Of a stretch of 64,000 nucleotides of DNA, positions 25,555 to 35,803 are shown piece by piece; the stretch's first letter is position 1; every line of letters begins with the position of its first letter. The DNA is taken from NCBI GenBank assembly GCA_947500435.1, contig CANMRV010000002.1:558001-622000 (forward strand). Direction: 5' to 3'. The translations under genes and the position numbers were made by a program. The DNA comes from an uncultured Flavobacteriaceae bacterium. Lineage in GTDB: Bacteria > Bacteroidota > Bacteroidia > Flavobacteriales > Flavobacteriaceae. The notes below the pieces were generated by a model. The model searched no databases. It was given only the letters and a program-made list of their open reading frames with translations, and had not been told where the DNA came from.

Positions 25555-28500
25555 ATGATTAAAAAGCTACGCAACCAATTTAATTTAGAAACTACTTCGA
25601 TTTCGCGAAGTACCGGTTTTCTAGTTCCAATTTTGATTATTCTGCTGTACCTCGGTGGAATGTCTGACCTACACGGACAAGGAGCAAATGACGCTCCCTT
25701 TACTGAGCCGACAGAAGCATTGACCTATAATTTTGATGCTTGTGCTTCGTTTTCACATGATGAATCTTTCAAGGACTATTCTGAGTTTACCCCAGTTGCA
25801 GGAAATTCTTGTGCAGCGATTTCTGGTGGACAAATTTATCGCGTAACAGGTAATCACTCTTGTACTAGTGATGAGCATGGAACTGCAGGTGATGCTGCTT
25901 GTTTTCAATCAAGTACAGATGGTCACTATACAGCTAATCACGAGCTGGCCATTCGATTCGATATTGAATTGAATGGAGGAAATGACAAAGCAAGCCGATT
26001 AGATGGAATTTCGTTTAAGCAATTGGCGCCGGACCAATATCTTTGGAACAATACGGGAATTACAGGTTCTACGGGGCCAAATAACTATCCAACAAAATTC
26101 GGAATTAGGGTGTCAAAAGATGGCACGGAAATTATGTTGTTGTCAGATTTAGCTACAACGCAATCTTGGTATACTTCTGAATTCAATTTTAATCATAATG
26201 AACATTTTGTGGTAGCTGCTGGTGCAACCAGTACTTTCACATTTGAATTATATAGCTACGCCCCAGTGGGTAACGGTGCTTCCGTTTCTGCTTGGGATTT
26301 GGACGATTTAAAGATATTATCTTCCTGTGAAGAGGAATGCACGCTAACGGTTGATGCGGGCGAAGATCAAAGTGCTTGTAAAGAAGGTGAGTTCGTTCTA
26401 ACCGCGAACGCTTCTAATGAGTCGGTTTGTACTGAAATTACTTCTTCTTATAAGATTACAGATTCAAATACCGAAGCTGGTTGTTTTACATCTGATCCAG
26501 GTGTGATTTTCCAAAAAGGAGCGGGTTGTCAAGGAATAGATTATGTATGGAGTGCTGGTGACGATTTAGTATTGAATGAATATGCTGACAATACGGCAAC
26601 GATTACAGGTAGTGTAATCGATCAAAATGGTCGTATTGCAACTGTAAATATGCAATTGTCTGACAAGGAAAACTCAGGTACGACGTGGAATGCCTCTTGC
26701 TACTTGGATGGAATTTCTGGTCCTGAAACCTATTACCGTTCTTTTATTGGAGCGATTACCGTTGATGGCGTTCCACAATCTGTTGGAACACGATTCAATG
26801 CTCATTATATACTTGCTGACGGAGCTGGTTTTGATTCCGGTCAATTTGGATTAGGTGCATGGACAGGCGGTGCTTTCGGAGAATGTACAGAGTGGTTTGC
26901 AAACCTTGTTCCTACGCAAATAGAGAACCCGAACCAAGAGATAGAATATCTTTGGTCAACAGGAGAAACTACACAATCTATTACAGTAACTGAAGCTGGT
27001 GAATATACAGTTACCGTTTCTGATTGTAAAGGTTGTAATGCTACCGATATGGTTGCTGTGGAAATATTGAACCCTAAAGCCTATGCACTTGAAGGTGGAG
27101 ATAACTTCTGCATCGATGGTCAGTCCGACTTCCTAACAGATAACTCGATTCAAGTTTCAGGTGACATGATGGGTGCCAATAACACTTTCGTGGTAACTGA
27201 TTTAGACGGAAAGATTCTTGGTCTTCCAGGAACTTTGGAAGCAGTTAAAGGAATTGACTTTGACGGAGCAGGTCCTGGTACATGTTTGGTATGGCACTTA
27301 GCTTTCGAAGATGTATTGAAAGGAGCAGAGATGAATGCCAATGCAAATGATTTAGAAGGGTGTTTTAGTCTTTCAAATCCTATTAAAGTTGTTCGTAGCG
27401 AAGGTGCAACTGCAAATGCCGGAGATGATGTGACCGTATGTGCTGGCGAAGAAGTAGTATTGACTGCCACAGGAGGTGGAAGCTATTTATGGAGCACTGG
27501 CGAAACCACAGCGGCAATAAAAGTTAGTCCAACAGCGAAAACCACATATTCTGTAACTGTTACTTCTGAAGGTGGCTGCGAGGCTACCGATGAGGTAATG
27601 GTGAGCGTTGATGAGAAGGTAATTATTGGTGATTTCGTTTGGTTGGATGAAAACCGAAACGGACTTCAAGATGACGGTGCAACTGGTGTAAATAATGTAA
27701 AAGTTACTTTATACCAATGTAATGGTGAAGAAGTTGCCTCAACCATGACTGCTAACAACTCAACTGGTGAGCCAGGCGCGTACAGTTTTGAGGTTTGTCC
27801 AAATTCCGGAGAATACTATGTGGTATTTGGCGATATTCCTGATGGAATGGAATTCACGAAAGCTAATACAGGTGTAAATACAGCCAATGATTCTGATGCA
27901 AAAGAAAATGGTCAAACTGACTGTTTTGAGGTAACAGATATGGATGAACTTACTATTGACGGTGGATTAGTAGAAATCTGTGATATTAAAATTGATGCAG
28001 GGGACGATGTTAGTATCTGTACGGATGAAACTATAGAGATTACTGCTGAACTAATTGAAAATACAGCTGAATGTCCTAGTGTCTGTGTGTATCCTATAAA
28101 AGACCAGGAACGTTGTTCAGGTGCTCTAGGTAATTACGAAATATTTTTAATGTCAACATCTGGTAGCATAGTAGATGCCAAATTCAAAACTTCTGAGCAA
28201 CGATTCGAAAGATATGCGGATAATTCAGCTAGATATACTGCAACCGCAACAAATGGACTTGATGTAATTAAAATTGATGCTGAATTTACCGGATATACTA
28301 CAAACACACCTGTAGGAAGTCCTAAAGAAAACAATTGCCAAGAATATGATACTTCAGATTGGGAGTATTGGACAACCTGGTCAGGTACAGTTATTTCTGA
28401 AAATCATGGTGTGTTTAATCTTTCTGTGAAAGGTGCTGCGTTCCAGATGGGAGAAGGAGCTGATGTAATACGAACAGGTTTTGGAGCCTCAGGCTGGTTC

Positions 28501-29085
28501 TATGCTGAAGGAGGAGATGGGTTCTATATTACAGGTGACGTTAATGTTACCGCAGACCCATGCGTAGAGACCGGTGTTAGTTATAAATGGACTACTGAAA
28601 ACGGCAATATTATTGGCGATTCAAATCAAAAGACGATTAAGGTTGATAAGCCGGGTACCTATGTGGTTGAAGCCGTCAACTGTATCGATTGCTTTACAAC
28701 GGACACCATAGTGGTATCGCAAAGTTCCTGTAATATCAGTGGCAAGAAAGCTGATGCCCCAAAAATGTCAACTGTATATCCGGTTCCGGTGCAATCGGGG
28801 GGAACCTTAACAATTGAGTTTGACATTGTAAATACCGAGGATGAAAAAACAGGAATAAAAGCAGTTCCTCTTAAAGCAACCGTTGACTTCACTGATAGAA
28901 AAGAAGATGTCACGATGATGTTATACGACATGACAGGTAGGGTAATAAACATACCAAAAACATATAAAATTGTAAATGGTAAAGCGGTTATCTACTTAGA
29001 ACTTGATCATATACCTTCTGGTAAATATATCTTAAGGGCACAAGGACCGAACTGGTCTGATGCTAAGAATGTTCTGGTAAAATAA
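25555..29085 (+). CDS. Giant secreted multidomain adhesin-like protein, T9SS-type C-terminus
   Basis: An 1176-residue Cys-rich protein. After a hydrophobic export segment (about 22-42, ending LHGQ) comes a beta-sandwich-like region to about 255, then PKD/Ig-like units that open with the recurring phrase DAGEDQSACKEGEFVLTA, NAGDDVTVCAGEEVVLTA or DAGDDVSICTDETIEITA and contain YLWSTGETT. A SdrD B-like domain begins near 690 (GDFVWLDENRNGLQDDG, GAYSFEVCPNSGEYYVVF). The end, from about 1070, reads VYPVPVQSGGTLTIEF ... MMLYDMTGRVI ... IPSGKYILRA, a type A T9SS sorting domain with a longer insertion than usual. Probably exported by T9SS and fixed to the cell surface; role likely adhesion. Confidence 0.85.
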   Translation: MIKKLRNQFNLETTSISRSTGFLVPILIILLYLGGMSDLHGQGANDAPFTEPTEALTYNFDACASFSHDESFKDYSEFTPVAGNSCAAISGGQIYRVTGNHSCTSDEHGTAGDAACFQSSTDGHYTANHELAIRFDIELNGGNDKASRLDGISFKQLAPDQYLWNNTGITGSTGPNNYPTKFGIRVSKDGTEIMLLSDLATTQSWYTSEFNFNHNEHFVVAAGATSTFTFELYSYAPVGNGASVSAWDLDDLKILSSCEEECTLTVDAGEDQSACKEGEFVLTANASNESVCTEITSSYKITDSNTEAGCFTSDPGVIFQKGAGCQGIDYVWSAGDDLVLNEYADNTATITGSVIDQNGRIATVNMQLSDKENSGTTWNASCYLDGISGPETYYRSFIGAITVDGVPQSVGTRFNAHYILADGAGFDSGQFGLGAWTGGAFGECTEWFANLVPTQIENPNQEIEYLWSTGETTQSITVTEAGEYTVTVSDCKGCNATDMVAVEILNPKAYALEGGDNFCIDGQSDFLTDNSIQVSGDMMGANNTFVVTDLDGKILGLPGTLEAVKGIDFDGAGPGTCLVWHLAFEDVLKGAEMNANANDLEGCFSLSNPIKVVRSEGATANAGDDVTVCAGEEVVLTATGGGSYLWSTGETTAAIKVSPTAKTTYSVTVTSEGGCEATDEVMVSVDEKVIIGDFVWLDENRNGLQDDGATGVNNVKVTLYQCNGEEVASTMTANNSTGEPGAYSFEVCPNSGEYYVVFGDIPDGMEFTKANTGVNTANDSDAKENGQTDCFEVTDMDELTIDGGLVEICDIKIDAGDDVSICTDETIEITAELIENTAECPSVCVYPIKDQERCSGALGNYEIFLMSTSGSIVDAKFKTSEQRFERYADNSARYTATATNGLDVIKIDAEFTGYTTNTPVGSPKENNCQEYDTSDWEYWTTWSGTVISENHGVFNLSVKGAAFQMGEGADVIRTGFGASGWFYAEGGDGFYITGDVNVTADPCVETGVSYKWTTENGNIIGDSNQKTIKVDKPGTYVVEAVNCIDCFTTDTIVVSQSSCNISGKKADAPKMSTVYPVPVQSGGTLTIEFDIVNTEDEKTGIKAVPLKATVDFTDRKEDVTMMLYDMTGRVINIPKTYKIVNGKAVIYLELDHIPSGKYILRAQGPNWSDAKNVLVK

Positions 29086-29106
29086 AACCAGACTAACTCA
29101 ATGTTG

Positions 29107-29142
29107 AAAAAGCTGCAGCCTTATTTGGTTGCAGCTTTTTTT
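29107..29142. terminator. Bidirectional terminator between convergent genes
   Basis: A 10-bp stem (AGCTGCAGCC / GGTTGCAGCT, one G-U pair) flanked by AAAA on the left and a long T-run on the right. It lies between the end of the giant secreted protein gene and the end of the minus-strand beta-helix gene and can serve both. Confidence 0.8.
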
Positions 29143-29162
29143 GTTTTTCACACATTTGGCCT

Positions 29163-30665
29163 TTATTCTTTTAATGCCAATATATATTCCGCTACAGCCA
29201 TCTTTGCATTATCATCTAAATAATCTTGTGGTGGCATCTCCGGATAATCTTCACGAAGGTTTTTTGGATTATTGATATAGTCAACTATACCTTGTGGATT
29301 GCCATTATGAATGGCTTGAATAATTTCAGTAGGTGGCCCGATTAGCCTTGTGCCGAATGCATGGCATCCCGCACATACACCATAATAGGTAAGTTCGCCG
29401 ATTTCTTCTTTGGAAACTGATCTCACTGGTACTGGTGATGGAGTCATCATAGTTGGAATATCCTTGGTATCCCTTATTAGAGCAACTCCGTAACCATCTA
29501 AACCGAAGGTGCGGTATTTGTTTTTATCTAGTATGGTGCTTCCCGTACCTCCTCCATAAGCAAAAATATCAGGTCCCTTGGTATCCATTTGTGTAAGCAT
29601 TATTGCTTTTAATTCTCCTGTCGGGTCATTTCCGTTTTCGTACATGATGTTGTCCAGAATAACAACTCTGTCTGGATTGCCTTCTGAATTCGGGTCATTG
29701 GCTTTTGGGGCTCCTGTTGCCAGATCTACAATCGTGATTCCTGAATTATTATTACCCGTGATAATATTGTTTTCCACGATTACATCATCCGCAGCCATTA
29801 TTAGAACTCCTGTTCCTGCTGGAATTCCAGCAACTGTTGACCCTGGAGCACCAAAATTTTCATGGTTATTGTTGACCACAAAGTTGTTTCTGAGAATCAC
29901 ATCAAATGTCGTTTTTATGGGTAATCCCGGAGTAACAAAAGCGAGGAGACCTCCCGTATTATTATGTGCGTAATTATTCTCTACTAGACAATGACGAGAA
30001 TTTTCAATCTCAATTCCTGCGACACTATCAAATACTTCGTTGTGAAGAACATCGACATTATCACACATTCCTACGTAAATAGCGGCATCAGCAATTTCAC
30101 TTACGACATTATGCTCAATGAGTCCGTTTTTGCCGTACTGCGGAAAAATACCATAAACTCCAGTATCGATAATCCAATTATTACGGATTACAAAGTTATT
30201 TCCAGCTTGACCCATAACGCCATTTCCTTTGTAATTTATAATCTTGAAATTTTCAATTAGAATTCCGTTTCCTGAATAGAGAAAAGCGTCATTTATTTCC
30301 TTTTTTCCATCTAAAACTGGCCATTTGCCATTGATGACAACTCCCTGCAAGCTAATATCATCTTTATCGACATAAACATTCTCCGAATAGGTGCCGGGGT
30401 AAACTCGTATCAAATCACCAGGATTTGCCGCTTTGACTGCCTCTTGTATCGAAGCACCATCTTTGACCTCAATGATTTGACCATTAAACTCATTGTTCTG
30501 GGCAACTTCAGTAGTTTCATCTGACAATCCAACATTCCGATATTTTATAGTTGAGGGCATTGGAACGGTGTCCACTTTGGGAGAGGAGAAAAATGCTTTT
30601 CCCAAAAAAATGCCTACTGTCAATAAGACGATGGAGCCAATAATTTTTGATAGTGTTGATTTCAT
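29163..30665 (-). CDS. Right-handed beta-helix protein fused to a c-type cytochrome domain
   Basis: A 500-residue protein with an N-terminal membrane anchor (IIGSIVLLTVGIFLGKAFF). Residues about 60-400 are parallel beta-helix coils of the NosD/pectate-lyase type: DGASIQEAVKAANPGDLIRV, then repeated NxFVIRNNWI, NGLIEHNVVS, DVIVENNIIT units. The last 85 residues form a monohaem cytochrome c domain with CAGCH (Cys 431, Cys 434, His 435) and a likely Met ligand in YPEMPP. It faces the periplasm. It is 18 bp downstream of the di-haem peroxidase gene on the same strand, so electrons may pass between the two. No catalytic polysaccharide-lyase residues were identified. Confidence 0.82.
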   Translation of the reverse strand: MKSTLSKIIGSIVLLTVGIFLGKAFFSSPKVDTVPMPSTIKYRNVGLSDETTEVAQNNEFNGQIIEVKDGASIQEAVKAANPGDLIRVYPGTYSENVYVDKDDISLQGVVINGKWPVLDGKKEINDAFLYSGNGILIENFKIINYKGNGVMGQAGNNFVIRNNWIIDTGVYGIFPQYGKNGLIEHNVVSEIADAAIYVGMCDNVDVLHNEVFDSVAGIEIENSRHCLVENNYAHNNTGGLLAFVTPGLPIKTTFDVILRNNFVVNNNHENFGAPGSTVAGIPAGTGVLIMAADDVIVENNIITGNNNSGITIVDLATGAPKANDPNSEGNPDRVVILDNIMYENGNDPTGELKAIMLTQMDTKGPDIFAYGGGTGSTILDKNKYRTFGLDGYGVALIRDTKDIPTMMTPSPVPVRSVSKEEIGELTYYGVCAGCHAFGTRLIGPPTEIIQAIHNGNPQGIVDYINNPKNLREDYPEMPPQDYLDDNAKMAVAEYILALKE

Positions 30666-30683
30666 AGTTATTTTTTACCGTAT

Positions 30684-31877
30684 TTAAATAGAAGGTTTTA
30701 GTCTAGAGGGTAAGCTCTCCGGAATTTTAGGTGTAAAAGTTTCGTCGGTTAATGTTTTTAGAAAATCCACAACCCGATCCAATTCGTAGTCGCTTAACTC
30801 TGGGTCCCAGATATGCCAATGTATGATGAGGTCTTCATCTTTGGGTACCGCATGACCGCGACCCTTAGTGTAGAATTCCACGGTTTCCCGGAGTGTTTTA
30901 AAATTTCCCGAGTGCATATAAGGAGCAGTCTTTGCTATATTTCTTAAACTGGGCACTTTGAAGGCGCCTCTTAAGGTTTTATCTTGAAAGGCTTCTTCCG
31001 CACCAGGATCTAAGGGTAGTCCGTCAGGTTCTGGGGTTCCAATGACGGCGAACTGTTGGTTTGTGAATAATGGGGGAGTGTGACATTCGGCACAGCGTGC
31101 CACAAAAGAACGAAAGACATTCATCCCTGCTATTTCGTTTTCGTTCAGGGCCTGATGATAACCATGAGCATAACGGTCATATTTGCTGTTCAATGATATC
31201 AAAGAGGACTGAAATGCAGCGATAGATTTATAAACTTGATTGAGTTCGATGGAAGATTCTTTTTTCATTTTAGGAAAAGCCTCCGCAAACATTTCTTTGT
31301 AGGTTTCAATGGAGTTAAGTGTTTTTAAAAGGTTTTCCGGAGTATTATTCATTTCCTCCTCAGAAAACAAAGGTCCCTGCATTTGTTCTTCTAGGGAGGT
31401 AGCCCGGCCATCCCAGAAAAGTTTTTTTAAGTAGGCAACATTCCAGAGTGATGGAGCAGCACGTTTAAGTTTTTGATTGTTGCTGCCAAGGCTGGTTGCC
31501 AAACCATCACTAAAACCTTTGTCCGGATTGTGGCAAGTGGCACATGAAATCTTTCTATCTCCTGATAAAGCTGGGTCAAAAAATAAATACCTACCTAAAT
31601 CTATTTCCTGAGGAGAAAAGCCATCTCTAATTTCAGGAAGACCAGTCCGAAGACCTCCAACCCCTTTGTTATTTGGGGAATCATACTGCATGTATAGATT
31701 TTGCGCTATGCACTTATTATTCTCATTTAACTTAAATCCCGGAGGGCAATGGTTGTTTAACTTCGAAATGATTTCATAAGAGTCGGCTGAATTATTTTTT
31801 GAGGATATTGCCAAAAGAATTAGAGTGATTAGCACCCCTGAAACGCTTGATTTTAAAATTATACTTTTGGTTCTCAT
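30684..31877 (-). CDS. Di-haem cytochrome c peroxidase / MauG family protein
   Basis: A 397-residue periplasmic protein with an N-terminal hydrophobic segment and two haem motifs, CATCH (112-116) and CAECH (262-266), in the family contexts LSGDRKISCATCHNPDKGFSDG-like and RCAECHTPPLFTN. Other signatures: APSLWNVAYLKKLFWDGRA, LRGAFKVPSLRNIAKTAPYM, MHSGNFKTLRETVEFY. Family members reduce hydrogen peroxide or oxidise protein substrates. An extra N-terminal Cys pair (CPPGFKLNENNKC, 44-56) precedes the catalytic part. It is the first gene of a two-gene operon with the beta-helix cytochrome. Confidence 0.88.
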   Translation of the reverse strand: MRTKSIILKSSVSGVLITLILLAISSKNNSADSYEIISKLNNHCPPGFKLNENNKCIAQNLYMQYDSPNNKGVGGLRTGLPEIRDGFSPQEIDLGRYLFFDPALSGDRKISCATCHNPDKGFSDGLATSLGSNNQKLKRAAPSLWNVAYLKKLFWDGRATSLEEQMQGPLFSEEEMNNTPENLLKTLNSIETYKEMFAEAFPKMKKESSIELNQVYKSIAAFQSSLISLNSKYDRYAHGYHQALNENEIAGMNVFRSFVARCAECHTPPLFTNQQFAVIGTPEPDGLPLDPGAEEAFQDKTLRGAFKVPSLRNIAKTAPYMHSGNFKTLRETVEFYTKGRGHAVPKDEDLIIHWHIWDPELSDYELDRVVDFLKTLTDETFTPKIPESLPSRLKPSI

Positions 31878-32309
31878 GATTTCTTATGGACCTTCAATTT
31901 AGCAAAATTTGAGCGTTGTTTTGTTTTAAATTATGTCAAAACCAATTCTTTTTAATACTATTGTAGTGATGAAAACAATTATCATTTTAGTCAAAGTCAT
32001 TTTAATTGTCCCACAAACGGGATGATATAGATTTCCTTGACTTGGAAAGCCTGTATCAGATACATTTGATACAGGCTTTCTTCATTAAAGAAACATTTGT
32101 TGTTTATGAGAGTATTAAGTAAGCTGGAATGGCACCAATGAATATGGTAAAAATATCAACTTATGATGTTGATTATCAAATGATTGAATTGAATATCACA
32201 AAAGTGAATTTGTATCTATTCAATATGTTAAAAATACAAGGGATATGAAACTTTTATATTTGTTAGTAAGGACTATTAAGTCGAGTTTGACAACGCTAGA
32301 ACCACAAAA
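31878..32309. other. Divergent intergenic region with a perfect 14-bp hairpin before ilvD
   Basis: No convincing gene. A perfect 14-bp stem (GAAAGCCTGTATCA at 32045-32058 and its complement at 32067-32080, 8-base loop) is followed on the plus strand by TTCATT. Both flanking genes point away from it, so it does not end either of them; it could be an attenuator in a long ilv leader. A TATATTTG at 32265-32272 matches the -7 consensus of Bacteroidetes promoters, but no -33 TTTG was found at the right distance. Confidence 0.45.
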
Positions 32310-33986
32310 ATGGAATTGAACAAATACAGCAAAAATGTAACCCAAGACCCAACACAACCGGCCGCTCAGGCTATGTTGTATGCTATTGGTTTTAAAGATG
32401 AGGATTTCGAAAAACCATTGGTGGGTATCGCGAGTACGGGCTACGAGGGCAACCCGTGTAATATGCACTTGAATGATTTGGCAAAATTGGTAAAAGAAGG
32501 GGTGAACTCCAAAGAAACGGTTGGATTGATATTCAATACCATCGGAGTAAGTGATGGAATTTCAATGGGAACACCAGGCATGCGTTTTTCATTACCCTCT
32601 CGTGATATTATTGCTGATTCTATGGAAACTGTAGTTCAAGGAATGTCATACGATGCCTTGGTTACTGTAGTAGGTTGCGATAAAAACATGCCAGGAGCTT
32701 TGATGGCGATGTTGCGCTTGAACCGACCTTCGATTTTGGTCTATGGAGGAACTATCGCTTCAGGATGTCACAATGATAAAAAATTAGATATCGTTTCTGC
32801 TTTTGAAGCTTGGGGAGAGAAAGTGGCAGGTACTATGGAGGAATCCGAATTTAAAAGCATAATTAAAAAATCAATCCCAGGAGCAGGAGCTTGTGGCGGA
32901 ATGTATACGGCTAACACAATGGCATCAGCGATTGAAGCCTTGGGAATGTCAATGCCTTATAACTCTTCGAACCCCGCAATAAGTGATAACAAAGAAGCAG
33001 AATGTTTGGCTGCAGGAAAGCAAATGCGTGTTTTGATTGAAAAGGACATTAAGCCTTTAGATATTGTTACCCGAAAATCTTTAGAAAATGCGATTCGTTT
33101 AGTCACCATTATGGGCGGCTCTACAAATGCGGTATTGCATTTCTTGGCTATTGCAAGGGCAGCAGATATTGAATTTACCTTGCAAGATTTCCAACATATA
33201 AGTGACACTACTCCGTTCATTGCAGATTTAAAACCTAGCGGTAAATATTTAATGGAAGATGTTCATAGAGTGGGAGGTATACCTGCTGTATTAAAGTATT
33301 TATTAAATAATGGATTATTACATGGTGATTGCCTTACCGTAACCGGGAAGACCCTTGCAGAGAATCTGGAAAACGTTCCGGACTTGGAAGAAGGACAAGA
33401 TGTAATCATGCCTTTAGATAAGCCTATCAAAGCAACCGGACATCTGCGAATGTTATATGGAAACTTGGCGGAGAATGGTTCTGTAGCTAAGATTACGGGA
33501 AAGGAAGGTTTACGATTTGTGGGTACTGCTAAAGTATTCAATAGCGAGTATGATGCGAATGATGGTATTAGAGAGGGACTGGTGAAAAAAGGTGACGTGG
33601 TGGTAATTCGATACGAAGGACCAAAAGGAGGTCCTGGAATGCCAGAAATGCTAAAACCAACTGCAGCGATTATGGGCGCTGGTTTAGGAAAAGAGGTTGC
33701 TTTAATCACCGACGGAAGATTTTCAGGTGGAACGCACGGTTTTGTTGTTGGACATATTGCCCCAGAAGCACAAGACGGTGGAACGATTGCCCTTGTAGAA
33801 GATGGTGATACAATTACCATTGATGCGGAAACAAATGCCATCAATGTTGAGGTTTCCGATGCTGAACTGGCAAAACGCAAAGCAGCTTGGGTACAACCAG
33901 AATTAAAGTTTAAAAAAGGAGTTTTGTACAAATATGCACGCTCCGTATCATCAGCAGCACAAGGATGTGTAACTGATGAATTTTAA
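32310..33986 (+). CDS. ilvD: Dihydroxy-acid dehydratase
   Basis: A 558-residue protein of full length. It carries the IlvD/Edd signatures [25 protein letters not shown] and [20 protein letters not shown], whose cysteines hold the iron-sulfur cluster, and a C-terminal [20 protein letters not shown]. It converts 2,3-dihydroxy-isovalerate and its methyl homologue to the 2-keto acids, the third common step of valine and isoleucine synthesis. It heads the ilv operon; ilvB starts 61 bp downstream. Confidence 0.95.
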   Translation: MELNKYSKNVTQDPTQPAAQAMLYAIGFKDEDFEKPLVGIASTGYEGNPCNMHLNDLAKLVKEGVNSKETVGLIFNTIGVSDGISMGTPGMRFSLPSRDIIADSMETVVQGMSYDALVTVVGCDKNMPGALMAMLRLNRPSILVYGGTIASGCHNDKKLDIVSAFEAWGEKVAGTMEESEFKSIIKKSIPGAGACGGMYTANTMASAIEALGMSMPYNSSNPAISDNKEAECLAAGKQMRVLIEKDIKPLDIVTRKSLENAIRLVTIMGGSTNAVLHFLAIARAADIEFTLQDFQHISDTTPFIADLKPSGKYLMEDVHRVGGIPAVLKYLLNNGLLHGDCLTVTGKTLAENLENVPDLEEGQDVIMPLDKPIKATGHLRMLYGNLAENGSVAKITGKEGLRFVGTAKVFNSEYDANDGIREGLVKKGDVVVIRYEGPKGGPGMPEMLKPTAAIMGAGLGKEVALITDGRFSGGTHGFVVGHIAPEAQDGGTIALVEDGDTITIDAETNAINVEVSDAELAKRKAAWVQPELKFKKGVLYKYARSVSSAAQGCVTDEF

Positions 33987-34047
33987 TAGGATAGAAGAAA
34001 TATCAGGATTTGAATTTGCGCTTGACGCTTGAACTTGAGTTTGAATT

Positions 34048-35781
34048 ATGGAAACAGTAAAAGAGAAGATGACAGAAACAAAGACAAAAGCTACCGTAAA
34101 GATTACGGGAGCAGAGGCAATCATCCATTGTTTGTTAGCGGAGGATGTAGACTTGGTCTATGGATATCCCGGTGGAGCGATTATGCCAGTCTACGACGAG
34201 TTTTATAAGTTTCAGGATAAACTTACCCATATATTAACACGTCATGAACAGGGAGCAACTCATGCAGCACAAGGATATGCTAGAGTTTCTGGAAGAGTAG
34301 GGGTGGCGATAGCTACTTCGGGTCCGGGGGCAACAAACTTGGTAACTGGATTGGCCGACGCACAGATTGACTCTACACCTATGGTATGCATTACTGGGCA
34401 AGTGCCAAGACACCTTTTAGGCTCTGATGCCTTTCAAGAAACCGATATCATCGGAATATCAACTCCGGTAACAAAATGGAACTATCAAATAACAAAAGCT
34501 TCGGAGATTCCTGAAATTATGGCAAAGGCATTTTATATTGCCAAGTCAGGTCGACCCGGACCAGTTTTGGTTGATATAACCAAAAATGCACAGTTTGAAG
34601 AATTCGAATTTTCATATAAAAAATGCAAAGGAGTACGAAGTTATATTCCAACTCCTAAACCCAATATGGGTTCAATTGAAGCTGCTGCTGAATTGATAAA
34701 CAACGCGAAGAAGCCTTTTATCGTTTGGGGTCAAGGCGTTATTTTAGGTCAGGCTGAAGAAGCATTAAAAGCTGTAATCGAAAAAGCAGGCGTTCCTGCG
34801 GCATGGACGATAATGGGGGAATCTGCGATTCCTACGAGCCATCATTTAAATGTGGGCATGGTAGGCATGCATGGTAACTATGGTCCGAATATGTTGACAA
34901 ACGAATGTGATGTGTTAATCGCCATCGGAATGCGTTTTGATGATCGTGTTACAGGTAAACTAGATGAATATGCCACTCAAGCGAAAGTAATTCACTTTGA
35001 AATAGACCCCGCAGAAATCAACAAGAATGTAACTGCCGATGTTGCGGTTTTAGGGAATTCCAAGGAAACACTCGAGCTTATATTGCCTTTGCTGAATGAG
35101 AACAAACATGAGGACTGGCATGATGAGTTTAAGAAAATGCACGAAATCGAGTACGAAACGGTCATTAAGAATGATATTCACCCTACCAAGGACAAGCTTA
35201 CGATGGGCGAGGTGATTGAAGAAATCAATCTAGCTTCGAAAAATAAAGCGGTAATCGTTACCGACGTAGGGCAGCATCAAATGATAGCCTGTCGTTATGC
35301 CAAATTTGAACAATCAAAGAGTAATATAACCTCAGGCGGGTTAGGAACCATGGGCTTTGCTCTACCTGCAGCAATTGGAGCGAAACAAGGCGCTATGGAT
35401 CGTGAAGTTGTGGCTATTATTGGAGATGGCGGTTATCAAATGACCATTCAAGAATTGGGTGTGATTTTCCAGCATCAGATTCCCGTGAAAATTGTGGTAT
35501 TGAATAATGATCACCTAGGAATGGTACGTCAATGGCAAGAGTTGTTTTTTGATAAACGCTACGCATCAACGGTAATGGTGAATCCTGATTTTGTTAAGAT
35601 TGCTGAAGGATATCATATTGAATCCAAAAGAGTGAGCGAGCGTAAAGATTTGAAAGGGACCATTCAAGATATGATTGCCTCTGACAAACCGTACTTCTTG
35701 GAAGTAAAGGTGGAGAAAGAGGATAACGTATTCCCGATGATTCCCTCCGGTGCTGCGGTTTCTGATATTCGATTGAAGTAA
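34048..35781 (+). CDS. ilvB: Acetolactate synthase large subunit
   Basis: A 577-residue thiamine-diphosphate enzyme. Visible signatures: VYGYPGGAIMPVYDEF, LTRHEQGATHAAQGYARVSG with the catalytic Glu, GPGATNLVTGLADAQIDS, VTDVGQHQMIACRYAKF and the ThDP-binding IIGDGGYQMTIQELGV...LNNDHLGMVRQW. It makes 2-acetolactate or acetohydroxybutyrate from pyruvate, with the regulatory subunit encoded four genes downstream. The N-terminus has a Lys/Thr-rich extension of about 15 residues before the conserved start of the fold. Confidence 0.95.
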   Translation: METVKEKMTETKTKATVKITGAEAIIHCLLAEDVDLVYGYPGGAIMPVYDEFYKFQDKLTHILTRHEQGATHAAQGYARVSGRVGVAIATSGPGATNLVTGLADAQIDSTPMVCITGQVPRHLLGSDAFQETDIIGISTPVTKWNYQITKASEIPEIMAKAFYIAKSGRPGPVLVDITKNAQFEEFEFSYKKCKGVRSYIPTPKPNMGSIEAAAELINNAKKPFIVWGQGVILGQAEEALKAVIEKAGVPAAWTIMGESAIPTSHHLNVGMVGMHGNYGPNMLTNECDVLIAIGMRFDDRVTGKLDEYATQAKVIHFEIDPAEINKNVTADVAVLGNSKETLELILPLLNENKHEDWHDEFKKMHEIEYETVIKNDIHPTKDKLTMGEVIEEINLASKNKAVIVTDVGQHQMIACRYAKFEQSKSNITSGGLGTMGFALPAAIGAKQGAMDREVVAIIGDGGYQMTIQELGVIFQHQIPVKIVVLNNDHLGMVRQWQELFFDKRYASTVMVNPDFVKIAEGYHIESKRVSERKDLKGTIQDMIASDKPYFLEVKVEKEDNVFPMIPSGAAVSDIRLK

Positions 35782-35803
35782 TGTAGCTATTGATACAATC
35801 GAA

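Noticed and set aside
32129..32248. A 39-codon frame upstream of ilvD, rich in Ile, Leu, Val and Met, as a leader peptide for attenuation.
   Set aside because: The codon mix is what A+T-rich DNA gives by chance, there is no run of regulatory codons, and no terminator/antiterminator pair follows it. Kept only as a remark in the hairpin finding.
33263..33931. A long 222-codon antisense frame inside ilvD, and similar antisense frames elsewhere.
   Set aside because: They mirror highly conserved coding sequence on the other strand, have low-complexity translations rich in Ser, Pro and Ile, and have no recognisable motif.
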